From Marinactinospora thermotolerans DSM 45154 (GTDB lineage Bacteria; Actinomycetota; Actinomycetes; Streptosporangiales; Streptosporangiaceae), in the NCBI RefSeq assembly GCF_900167435.1, contig NZ_FUWS01000001.1, positions 63,295 to 127,294 of the forward strand: a stretch of DNA of 64,000 nt. Direction: 5' to 3'. The notes beneath the pieces were generated by a model. The model had not been told where the DNA came from. It saw nothing but the letters and a program-made list of their open reading frames with translations, and did no database searches. The position numbers were made by a program, and so were the translations under genes. This document shows positions 52,884-60,085 of this stretch, in pieces (position 1 is the first letter of the stretch; each line of letters opens with the position of its first letter).

Positions 52884-53749
52884 GCGCCGTCGCGGAGCTG
52901 GTGGGCGCGCTGTTCGACGACGCCGCGCTGTTCCCGCCCGGCCTGGCGCCCATGGAGGTGGCGGTACCCGCCCACCGCGGGTACCGCCACGGACCGCTGG
53001 CCCCGTTCGTGGGACCGTTCCTGGTGGCCGACACCGCGCTGCCCCGGCTGGCGCCCGTCCTGGCCGGCGAGGACGACGCCGAGCCGTTGCGCATCGGGGT
53101 GACCGTGCCCGGCGGTGCCGACGCGGTCGGGCCCGCGGTCTCCTCCGCCGTCGCGCTGGCCGGCGTCAGGCTGGTGGCCGTGGAGGCGGCCGTGGCGCCC
53201 GGCGACCCCCCGGTGGCCGGGACACGGCGCACGGTCGAGGCGCTGGCGCGTCACCTGCCCGACGGTGTCACCGGTTACGTCGAGGTTCCACGCGCGGGTG
53301 ATGCCCGTGCGTCACTGGCCGTCGTCGCCGAGGCCGGGCTGCGGGCCAAGTACCGCACCGGCGGCGTACGCGCCGACGCCTTTCCCGCCGAAGAGGAGCT
53401 GGCGGTGTTCGTGCGCGCCGCCGTGGACCTCGCCGTCCCGTTCAAGTGCACGGCCGGCCTGCACCACGCGGTGCGCCACACCGCGGCCGACACGGGGTTC
53501 CAGCACCACGGATTCCTCAACGTGCTGCTGGCCGTCCACGCCGCCCTCAACGGCGCCCCGCCCGAGCGGATCGCCGGCGTGCTGGCCGTGCGCGACGGGC
53601 GGCGCCTGGCCGCCGAGGCCGGCGCGCTGGGGACGTCCGCGGCGCGCGCGATACGCGCCGGATTCGTCTCCTACGGCACGTGCAGCGTCACCGAGCCCCT
53701 GTCGGACCTGGCCGACCTGGGCCTTCTCCCCCGTTTCTCCCGCGTCTGA
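52880..53749 (+). CDS. Uncharacterised protein embedded in the homogentisate operon
   Basis: GTG 52880 overlaps the hmgA stop (GTGA) and gives 289 residues. I do not recognise a named family. The protein has an alternating α/β pattern that could be a TIM barrel: LFDDAALFPPGLAPM, LRIGVTVPGG, VRLVAVEAAV, VTGYVEVPR, GLRAKYRTGGVRADAFPAEEELAVFV, PFKCTAGLHHAVRHT, GFLNVLLAVHAALNG. The Lys/Cys and HH residues of FKCTAGLHHAVRH look like an active site. It occupies the slot between dioxygenase and fumarylacetoacetase where a maleylacetoacetate isomerase is expected and otherwise missing. Confidence 0.8.
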   Translation: MSAVAELVGALFDDAALFPPGLAPMEVAVPAHRGYRHGPLAPFVGPFLVADTALPRLAPVLAGEDDAEPLRIGVTVPGGADAVGPAVSSAVALAGVRLVAVEAAVAPGDPPVAGTRRTVEALARHLPDGVTGYVEVPRAGDARASLAVVAEAGLRAKYRTGGVRADAFPAEEELAVFVRAAVDLAVPFKCTAGLHHAVRHTAADTGFQHHGFLNVLLAVHAALNGAPPERIAGVLAVRDGRRLAAEAGALGTSAARAIRAGFVSYGTCSVTEPLSDLADLGLLPRFSRV

Positions 53750-53798
53750 GCCCGGGGCCGTCCCGGGCCGTGTTCCACGGATTGGAAGAGAGGATTCC

Positions 53799-55022
53799 TT
53801 GCCCGCCAGTTGGCTCGACATCGCCCCCGATTCCCCGTTCGGCATCGCCACCCTGCCCTACGGGGTCTTCGGCACCGAGAGCACGCCCGCGCCACGTGTC
53901 GGCGTGGCGATCGGCGACCACGTGCTCGACGTCGCCGCGACCGCCCGGGCCCTCGGGTCCTCCCTGGAGGGTCTGCTGACGGGTCCCACGCTCAACCCGC
54001 TCCTCGCGGCCGGGCCCGCGGCCTGGCGCGACGTGCGCGACGCCGTCACCACGTGGTTGACCGACGCCACGCTGGCCGACCGGGTCCGGCCGCACCTGCA
54101 CGACCGGGCGTCGGCGCGGCTGTACCTGCCCTTCGAGGTCGCCGACTACGTCGACTTCTACTCGTGCGAACACCACGCCGCCAACGTCGGCCGGATCTTC
54201 CGGCCGGGCCAGCCGCCGCTGACACCGAACTGGAGGCACCTGCCGATCGGCTACCACGGCCGGGCCGGCACCGTGGTCGTCTCCGGGACCGACGTGGTGC
54301 GCCCCTCGGGGCAGCGTAAGGGGCCACACGACCAGTCGCCGCTGTTCGGGCCGTCGACGCGTCTGGACATCGAGGCCGAGGTGGGTTTCGTCGTGGGGGT
54401 CCCCACCGAGCCGGGAACGCGGGTGCGGGTGGCGGACTTCGCCGACCACGTCTTCGGGGCGTTCCTGCTCAACGACTGGTCGGCGCGTGATCTACAGGCG
54501 TGGGAGTACGTGCCGCTCGGCCCGTTCCTGGGCAAGTCGTTCGCCACCTCGGTCTCGCCGTGGGTGGTCCCGCTGGCGGCCCTGGCGGAGGCCCGCGTGG
54601 CCCCGCCGGCCCGCGACCCCGAGCCCCTGCCCTACCTGCGTGACGTCGAGGACGACCCCTGGGGGCTGGACCTGCGCCTGGAGGTGCGCCTCAACGGGCA
54701 CCTCGTGGCGCGCCCCCCGTTCGCGCAGATGTATTGGACCCCCGCCCAGCAGCTCGCCCACCTGACCGTCAACGGAGCGCGGCTGCGCACCGGCGATATC
54801 TACGCCTCGGGGACGGTGAGCGGACCCGAGCGCGACCAGCGCGGCTCCCTGCTGGAGCTGGCCTGGAACGGCGAGGAGCCGTTGCGGCTCCCCGATGGGG
54901 GCGAGCGCTCGTTCCTGGCCGACGGCGACAGGGTGAGCATCACCGCGACGGCGCCCGGCCCCCAGGGGAGCGTGATCGGGTTCGGCGAGGTCACCGGCCG
55001 TATCCTGCCCGCGCGCGGCTGA
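53799..55022 (+). CDS. fahA: Fumarylacetoacetase
   Basis: A TTG start at 53799 is five bases behind GAGAGG and gives 407 residues. The N-terminal SH3-like domain (SWLDIAPDSPFGIATLPYGVF) and catalytic domain are standard: DYVDFYSCEHHAANVGRIFRPG with the catalytic Asp/His, LPIGYHGRAGTVVVSGT, LDIEAEVGFVVGV (metal Glu pair), AFLLNDWSARDLQAWEYVPLGPFLGKSFATSVSPW and YASGTVSGPE. It cleaves fumarylacetoacetate to fumarate and acetoacetate, ending homogentisate breakdown. It is the last gene of the operon, with a very strong terminator 15 bp behind. Confidence 0.95.
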   Translation: MPASWLDIAPDSPFGIATLPYGVFGTESTPAPRVGVAIGDHVLDVAATARALGSSLEGLLTGPTLNPLLAAGPAAWRDVRDAVTTWLTDATLADRVRPHLHDRASARLYLPFEVADYVDFYSCEHHAANVGRIFRPGQPPLTPNWRHLPIGYHGRAGTVVVSGTDVVRPSGQRKGPHDQSPLFGPSTRLDIEAEVGFVVGVPTEPGTRVRVADFADHVFGAFLLNDWSARDLQAWEYVPLGPFLGKSFATSVSPWVVPLAALAEARVAPPARDPEPLPYLRDVEDDPWGLDLRLEVRLNGHLVARPPFAQMYWTPAQQLAHLTVNGARLRTGDIYASGTVSGPERDQRGSLLELAWNGEEPLRLPDGGERSFLADGDRVSITATAPGPQGSVIGFGEVTGRILPARG

Positions 55023-55037
55023 GACGGCCGCACGCTC

Positions 55038-55082
55038 GACGCCGCGGCCCCTTCCCCCTCGATGGGAAGGGGCCGCGGCGTC
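55038..55082. terminator. Very strong bidirectional terminator
   Basis: A perfect 19-bp stem (55038-55056 with 55064-55082) with a 7-base loop closes the homogentisate operon. It overlaps the stop codon of the convergent ribbon-helix-helix gene and so serves both. Confidence 0.9.
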
Positions 55083-55317
55083 ACTTCTCCTCTTCACCGT
55101 GGTCCTGCGCTGTCCCGTCGTCCTTCCTCGTGCGCGGGCGGCCCCGGCGCGGGATCGCCCCCGCGTCCCGGGGCAGCCGGCCCGCGTCGGACAGGGCGCG
55201 GCGGAGCAGGAACTCGATCTGGGCGTTGGTGCTGCGCAGCTCGTCGCCGGCCCAGCGCGCCAGCGCGTCGTGGACCGCGGGATCGAGCCGTAACAGGATC
55301 TTCTTCCGCTCGGCCAA
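55081..55317 (-). CDS. Ribbon-helix-helix (Arc/CopG-like) small protein
   Basis: This 78-residue protein starts at TTG 55317, 18 bp behind the SPFH gene, so the two are co-transcribed. Residues 5-42 (KKILLRLDPAVHDALARWAGDELRSTNAQIEFLLRRAL) have the β-strand plus two-helix pattern of RHH DNA-binding dimers. The basic and acidic tail (RRGRPRTRKDD) is disordered. It could bind the GTGATATCAC palindrome upstream of the operon and control it, though RHH-like proteins next to SPFH genes may have another role. No toxin gene is adjacent. Confidence 0.75.
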   Translation of the reverse strand: MAERKKILLRLDPAVHDALARWAGDELRSTNAQIEFLLRRALSDAGRLPRDAGAIPRRGRPRTRKDDGTAQDHGEEEK

Positions 55318-55335
55318 GGTGATCGAACCGCCTGT

Positions 55336-56247
55336 TTACTGGTACAGCGACCCTGTGTTGACGACCGGGTTGGTGGGCCGGTCCGAGCACAGGACGACGA
55401 GCAGGTTGCTGACCATGGCGGCCTTGCGCTCCTCGTCCAATTCCACCACGGACTCCTCCGCCAGCCGCTGCAAGGCCAGGTCCACCATGCCCACCGCGCC
55501 CTCGACGATGCGCTGGCGGGCGGCGACGACCGCGTTGGCCTGCTGACGCTGGAGCATGGCCTGGGCGATCTCCGACGCGTAGGCCAGGTGGGTGAAACGC
55601 GACTCGATGATGCGGACGCCGGCCGACTCCACCCGCTCGGAGATCTCGCGGGACAGCCGTTCGGTGATCTCGTCGGCGTTGTCGCGCAGCGAGAGCTTGC
55701 CGGGCTCGTGGGCGTCGTAGGGATAGTTGTTGGCGATGTGCCGCACGGCCGTCTCGGCCTGGATGCTGACGAACTCGACGAAGTCGTCCACCTCGAACAC
55801 GGCGCGGGCGGTGTCGTCGACCTGCCAGACCACGACCGCGGCGATCTCGATCGGGCTGCCGTCGAGGTCGTTGACCTTCATGACGCTGGTCTCGTGGTTG
55901 CGGATGCGGGTGGAGACCCGCTGGCGCGTGGTCACGGGGTTGACCCAGCGCAGTCCGTCGGTGCGCACGGTCCCGGTGTAGCGGCCGAGGAACTGGATCA
56001 CGCGGGCCTCGTTGGGGCTGACGATCGTCAACCCGCAGGCGAGGAGCAGGCCGGCCAGGATCAGGACCACGCCGGCGACGACGGCCACCGCCGGGCCCGT
56101 CAGCCCCCACACCCCCACTGCCGCGCCTCCCACCACCAGCACCAGGGCGACCAGCACCATCGGGATGCCGGGCAGGTTGAGCGCGGCCCGTTCGCGTACT
56201 TGGGGGGTGGGCATCTGCACCGCCATCGCGGTGGGGTCGGTGTTCAT
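55336..56247 (-). CDS. SPFH/band-7 membrane protein
   Basis: ATG 56247 follows GGGAGA by five bases and gives 303 residues; ATG 56262 is also in frame. Two membrane spans are at about residues 28-75 (IPMVLVALVLVVGGAAVGVWG, AVVAGVVLILAGLLLACGL). The SPFH domain is at about 78-230 (VSPNEARVIQFLGRYTGTVRTDGLRWVNP, VSIQAETAVRHIANNYPYD) and a helical tail IAQAMLQRQQANAVVAARQRIVEGAV follows. SPFH proteins form oligomeric cages that organise membrane microdomains. It is divergent from two PH-domain membrane protein genes, which suggests a shared membrane-stress function. Confidence 0.88.
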   Translation of the reverse strand: MNTDPTAMAVQMPTPQVRERAALNLPGIPMVLVALVLVVGGAAVGVWGLTGPAVAVVAGVVLILAGLLLACGLTIVSPNEARVIQFLGRYTGTVRTDGLRWVNPVTTRQRVSTRIRNHETSVMKVNDLDGSPIEIAAVVVWQVDDTARAVFEVDDFVEFVSIQAETAVRHIANNYPYDAHEPGKLSLRDNADEITERLSREISERVESAGVRIIESRFTHLAYASEIAQAMLQRQQANAVVAARQRIVEGAVGMVDLALQRLAEESVVELDEERKAAMVSNLLVVLCSDRPTNPVVNTGSLYQ

Positions 56248-56293
56248 CGTCGTCTCCCTCATCGTCCGTATCGGATGTCTTCAGACTAGCATT

Positions 56294-56303
56294 GTGATAT
56301 CAC
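56294..56303. promoter_or_regulatory. Palindrome in the SPFH/PH-domain divergent region
   Basis: GTGATATCAC at 56294-56303 is a perfect 10-bp palindrome in an A+T-rich patch 47 bp upstream of the SPFH gene and 76 bp upstream of the PH-domain gene. It is a candidate operator for both directions. Confidence 0.6.
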
Positions 56304-56378
56304 TTTTTAAAACGGACGGAGGTGACCCGCCCCTTCGTCGCCCCGCGGCAACGGCCGCGACGACCGCCCGGAGGCACC

Positions 56379-56915
56379 ATGACACCCCTGACTTCCCCGC
56401 TTCCCCCGCCCACCGCGCCCCTGCGTCTGCGCCCGCCCCGCCACCGGGTCGAGCGCCGCGCGATCGGCTGGTGGGCGCTGCGCTCCCTGCTGGGGGGCGG
56501 ATCCGTCACCGCCCTCGCGGTCGCCACGGCGCTGCTGGCCGGCCCCCTCACCGGACCGGTACGGCCCTGGCTGTGGCCGGCCACGGGATTGATCGCCGCG
56601 CTCGCCCTGGCCCACCTGCTCGTCGTCCCCCTGTGGCGGTACCGGGTGCACCGCTGGGAGACCACCGACGACGCCGTCTACACCCGCGCGGGCTGGCTGT
56701 GGCAGGAATCGCGGGTCGCGCCGATGTCACGCGTCCAGACCGTGGACACCACGCGGGGCCCGTTGCAGCGCCTCTTCGGCCTGGCCGGTGTGACCGTGAC
56801 GACGGCCTCGGCGGCGGGCCCTCTCGTCATCACCGGGCTGGACCACGAGCGGGCGCGCGCGCTGGTCACCCGGCTCACCGAGTCCGCCCTCGCCACTCCC
56901 GGAGACGCCACGTGA
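56379..56915 (+). CDS. bPH2-domain membrane protein (YdbS-like)
   Basis: ATG 56379 is preceded by GGAGG and gives 178 residues. Two membrane spans at about 42-90 (GGGSVTALAVATALLAGPLTG, WLWPATGLIAALALAHLLVVPLW) are followed by a bacterial PH domain with YRVHRWETTDDAVYTRAGWLWQESRVAPMSRVQTVDTTRGPLQRLFGLAGVTVTTASAAGP, the diagnostic bPH2 sequence. The function is unknown, but such proteins occur as pairs and in Bacillus influence resistance to membrane-active agents. The next gene overlaps by four bases. Confidence 0.88.
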   Translation: MTPLTSPLPPPTAPLRLRPPRHRVERRAIGWWALRSLLGGGSVTALAVATALLAGPLTGPVRPWLWPATGLIAALALAHLLVVPLWRYRVHRWETTDDAVYTRAGWLWQESRVAPMSRVQTVDTTRGPLQRLFGLAGVTVTTASAAGPLVITGLDHERARALVTRLTESALATPGDAT

Positions 56916-58450
56916 ACACCCCAATCCCCGAAATCCCCCGGTCCGCCGTCCCCACCGCCGTCGCCGCCTCCGGCTGGCGACGGCTCAGTCCACGCAGCGC
57001 CGCCGTCACCACCGTCGCCCTGGCGGTCTTCGCCGGACTGCCCTGCCTGGTGACCGGTGCCGTCCTCGCCGTGACCGGGACGCTCGTGGCCGCCGCGATC
57101 GTGGCGGGCTGCGGAGTCCTGACCGTCGCCGGCGTCGCCGCCGTCGAATGGCTGCGGGTGGCCGCCACCCGCTACCGGGTCACCGACGAACGGGTGGAAC
57201 GGCGGGTGCGCCTGTTCGGCGAGACACACCGCTCGATCCCCCGCGACCGGATCCGCAGCGTCGACGTCAGCGCCGACGTGGTGGCGCGGCTGCTCGGCCT
57301 GGCCCGGGTGACCGTGGGCACCGGGCAGGGGGACGGCGAGACGCTGTGTCTGGCGTCGGTCACCACGGCCGAGGCCGCGGTGCTGCGCAGGGAGCTGCTG
57401 GCACGCGGTGTGGACCCCGCGGAGGGACGCGAGGAGCCGAACGACGCGATCACCCGGTTGGACCCGCGCTGGTTCGGCTACGTCCCGTTCGCCGCGTGGA
57501 CGCCCGCGTTGGGCCTGGGCGTGTTCGGCGGCCTGTACTCGGTGCTGGGCTGGTTCGGCGACGACGTGGCGAACGGGGTCGCCCTGTGGGTGTGGGCGGA
57601 GCTGCGCGGCGCCCCCGCGCTCGGGGCCGTCGTGGCCCTGGGCTCGGTGCTGGCCACCGGCGTTCTCACCGGCCTGGCCGTCTCGGTGGAGCGCTGGTGG
57701 GGTTACCGGCTGGACCGGGAGGGGGGCCGGACCCTGCGGATGCGGCGCGGGCTGCTCACCACCACGTCGATCTCGTTGGAGGAGGAGCGGCTGCGCGGCG
57801 TCGAGCTGGTCGCGACCGTGCCCGCGCGCTGGACCGGCGCGGCGCGGGTCCGTGCGGTGGCGACCGGTCTGGCCCGCAGCGGTTCCCAGGACAAGGGCGA
57901 TCCGAGCCAGCTCACCCCCGACCTGCCCCTGGCCGAGGCCCAGCGCGTGGCCGCCGCGGTGTTGCGGGAGGAGCGCTCACCGCTCGCCGCGGCCCGGTGG
58001 ACCGCCCACCCCCGGGCGGCGCTGCGCCGCCGCCTGTCCAGGGCGCTGCTGGCGTGCGCCGTGGTGGCCGTCGTGGCCGCCGCCGTCAGTGCCCTTGTGG
58101 CCGCGCTCCCCGACCTCGCCTGGACCGTGGTGCTGCTCGCCCTCCCACCGGCCCTGTTGTACGCGGCCGGCCTGTACCGCCGGCTCGGACACGCGCTGCA
58201 CGGCCCCTACCTGCTGGTGCGATCGGGCTGGTTGCGTCACCGCGCGGTGGCGCTGCGCCGTGACGGGGTGATCGGCTGGCGGATCACCCGCTCACCGTTG
58301 CAGCGGACCGCGGGATTGGCCACCATCGGCGCGACCACGGCCGCGGGCAAGGGGGTGTACCGGGCGCCGGATGTCGACCTGACCGAGGGGCTCGGATTCG
58401 CCGATGCCGCCGTTCCGGGGCTGCTCACCCCGTTCCTGGAACGCGGGTGA
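56912..58450 (+). CDS. Multi-bPH2-domain membrane protein (YdbT-like)
   Basis: GTG 56912 overlaps the previous stop and gives 512 residues with about six membrane spans in three pairs. Each pair is followed by a bPH2 domain: TRYRVTDERVERRVRLFGETHRSIPRDRIRSVDVSADVVARLLGLARVTVGTG at about 75-130, GYRLDREGGRTLRMRRGLLTTTSISLEEERLRGVELV at about 265, and a C-terminal copy LRRDGVIGWRITRSPLQRTAGLATIGATTAAGKGVY. It pairs with the gene before it as in YdbS-YdbT. The molecular role is unknown. A long hairpin overlaps its stop. Confidence 0.87.
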   Translation: MNTPIPEIPRSAVPTAVAASGWRRLSPRSAAVTTVALAVFAGLPCLVTGAVLAVTGTLVAAAIVAGCGVLTVAGVAAVEWLRVAATRYRVTDERVERRVRLFGETHRSIPRDRIRSVDVSADVVARLLGLARVTVGTGQGDGETLCLASVTTAEAAVLRRELLARGVDPAEGREEPNDAITRLDPRWFGYVPFAAWTPALGLGVFGGLYSVLGWFGDDVANGVALWVWAELRGAPALGAVVALGSVLATGVLTGLAVSVERWWGYRLDREGGRTLRMRRGLLTTTSISLEEERLRGVELVATVPARWTGAARVRAVATGLARSGSQDKGDPSQLTPDLPLAEAQRVAAAVLREERSPLAAARWTAHPRAALRRRLSRALLACAVVAVVAAAVSALVAALPDLAWTVVLLALPPALLYAAGLYRRLGHALHGPYLLVRSGWLRHRAVALRRDGVIGWRITRSPLQRTAGLATIGATTAAGKGVYRAPDVDLTEGLGFADAAVPGLLTPFLERG

Positions 58451-58458
58451 GCAGCCCC
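58417..58458 (+). terminator. Hairpin terminator overlapping the YdbT-like gene end
   Basis: A perfect 14-bp stem (58417-58430 with 58445-58458) encloses a 14-base loop that itself holds a CGTTC/GAACG inner stem. The stop codon lies in the right arm. Confidence 0.7.
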
Positions 58459-58489
58459 CATGATCTGGAGCGCGGCCGGGTCCGGCCGG

Positions 58490-58879
58490 TCAGCGGCGCG
58501 GGTCCAACCGGCCGGACCCACCTCCCAGACGGTCGTGGCCGTGGGTGAGCGCCGCCTCGACGATGGGATAGATGTCGAACACCTGCTCCATGGCCAGCGC
58601 GTCCAGCGTGCGCCGGGCCGGTCCCGAGGGTTCCGCCAGCACCATGTGACGGCCGGCCCGGGTCAGGATGCGATAGACCGCCATCAGCGTGCGCACGCCG
58701 CTGGCGTCGAAGAAACGCACCCGGGACAGGTCGACGACCAGGCAGGCGCATCCCTCGCGGGAGGCCGCGGCGAGAAGGCGCTCGCCCAGGTCACCTGCGG
58801 TGGCGAGGTCGATCTCGCCGTGGACCTCGACCACCACCGCGTCACCACACGGAAAGCGCTCCTGGTCTCTTCCGAACAC
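58490..58879 (-). CDS. STAS-domain anti-sigma-factor antagonist
   Basis: GTG 58879 follows AGGAGG by nine bases (an in-frame GTG at 58897 would add six residues), giving 129 residues. The STAS fold reads AVVVEVHGEIDLATAGDLGERL, CLVVDLSRVRFFDASGVRTLMAVYRILTRAGRHMVLAEPS. The usual DSSG phosphorylation site is DASG here, keeping the second Ser. It would bind an anti-sigma kinase in its unphosphorylated form and release a sigma factor. PP2C phosphatases such as the one at 2792 reactivate such antagonists; which sigma factor it serves is unknown. Confidence 0.85.
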   Translation of the reverse strand: MFGRDQERFPCGDAVVVEVHGEIDLATAGDLGERLLAAASREGCACLVVDLSRVRFFDASGVRTLMAVYRILTRAGRHMVLAEPSGPARRTLDALAMEQVFDIYPIVEAALTHGHDRLGGGSGRLDPRR

Positions 58880-59066
58880 ACCGCAACTCCTCCTCACCCC
58901 CCGTCCGGCCCCTCCCCCTCCATCACCGATCGTAGGCGAGAGGCCCTTTCCCGCGGGGTGAAATCACCTGATTCGCGACTGGGGTGACCCAGGAGGCGCG
59001 TGGAAGACCACTGACGGCCACCACGCGCGCCCCTCACGCCGCCGCCATCCAGGGGATAGCCGCCGC

Positions 59067-59954
59067 CTATCGATCCTCGGCGTCACCGAGCAGGACCCCG
59101 CGAAACGCCGCGGCCCCGGGCGAGAGCCGGCCCCGTCGGGTCACCAGCCAGATGCCCAGGTGAGCCGGTGGATCCAGGCCGACCACGGCGAGCCCCGCCA
59201 TGCGGGCCGGCCGTGCCCACGCCTCGGCCAGCAGCGCCACGCCCGCGCCCTCCACGACCAACGGGATGATCGCCTCGCGGTGGTGGGCCTCGACGGAGAT
59301 CCGCACCTCCACTCCCGCGTCGCGGTAACCGTCGACGAGCGCGCGCATGCGGCTGCCCGGAGGTCCGGCGACCACGGACAGGCCCGCCAGATCGGCCGGG
59401 CGGACCCGGCCGCGGCCGGCGAGCGGGTGCGTGGCCGGGACGACGAGGACGAACTCCTGAGCCCCCAGCTCGTGTACGGCCAACCCCGGGTCCCCGGGCG
59501 GACCGTCATCACCGAGCAGGCCCAGCTCGGCGGCGCCGGTGCGGACCGCCTCCACCACCTCCCCGGGCAGGTCCGCGGCCCGGAGCACGACCTCGACCCC
59601 CGGGTGGCGGCGCGCGAACGCGGCGACCGCCGAACTGAGCGGCGCGACCGCCGGCGAGGGCATCGAGACCACCTCCACCCGCCCCGATCGCAGGCGGCGC
59701 ACCGACTCGACCACCGCCCGGGTCGCCGCGAGGCCGCGCAGCACCTCGCGCGCCGGTTCGACCATGGCGTGACCGGCCTCGGTCAACACCACCCGGCGGC
59801 CCACCCGGTGGAACAGTGGGGTGCCCAGGTCGCGCTCCAGCGCCCGAACGGCCTGCGACAGCGAGGGTTGGGCCAGGTGCAGCGCCCTTGCCGCGCGGTT
59901 GAACCCGCCCTCGTCGACGATCGCGAGGAAGTAGGCGAGCTGACGGGCGTCCAT
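59067..59954 (-). CDS. LysR-family transcriptional regulator
   Basis: ATG 59954 with GAGG upstream gives 295 residues (GTG 59960 is an alternative). The winged helix is DARQLAYFLAIVDEGGFNRAARALHLAQPSLSQAVRALERDLGTPLFHRVGRRVVLTEAG. The periplasmic-binding-like effector domain follows, with VEVVSMPSPAVAPLSSAVAAF and VVEGAGVALLAEAWA. It is divergent from the DASS permease gene at 60086, and a T-N11-A palindrome lies between them, so it likely activates that transporter in response to a di- or tricarboxylate. The inducer is inferred. Confidence 0.9.
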   Translation of the reverse strand: MDARQLAYFLAIVDEGGFNRAARALHLAQPSLSQAVRALERDLGTPLFHRVGRRVVLTEAGHAMVEPAREVLRGLAATRAVVESVRRLRSGRVEVVSMPSPAVAPLSSAVAAFARRHPGVEVVLRAADLPGEVVEAVRTGAAELGLLGDDGPPGDPGLAVHELGAQEFVLVVPATHPLAGRGRVRPADLAGLSVVAGPPGSRMRALVDGYRDAGVEVRISVEAHHREAIIPLVVEGAGVALLAEAWARPARMAGLAVVGLDPPAHLGIWLVTRRGRLSPGAAAFRGVLLGDAEDR

Positions 59955-59980
59955 GGCCACGCCTCACGGGCGACGGAACC

Positions 59981-59997
59981 GATAGGGCGAACCTATC
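59981..59997. promoter_or_regulatory. LysR box
   Basis: GATAGG-N5-CCTATC at 59981-59997 is a perfect inverted repeat containing the T-N11-A pattern, 26 bp upstream of the LysR gene on the minus strand and 88 bp upstream of the permease gene. Confidence 0.72.
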
Positions 59998-60085
59998 AAC
60001 GCGGTAGAAAAGTGGTCTTGGACCGCGGCGCGGACGGCAGTGCAGGGTGAGCCCGAGGATGCCGACGAGCCGGAGGAGGCGCGCC

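Noticed and set aside
58851-58861. AAGCGCT resembling a LacI operator
   Set aside because: It lacks the second arm and lies in the coding start of the STAS gene, far from the carbohydrate island.
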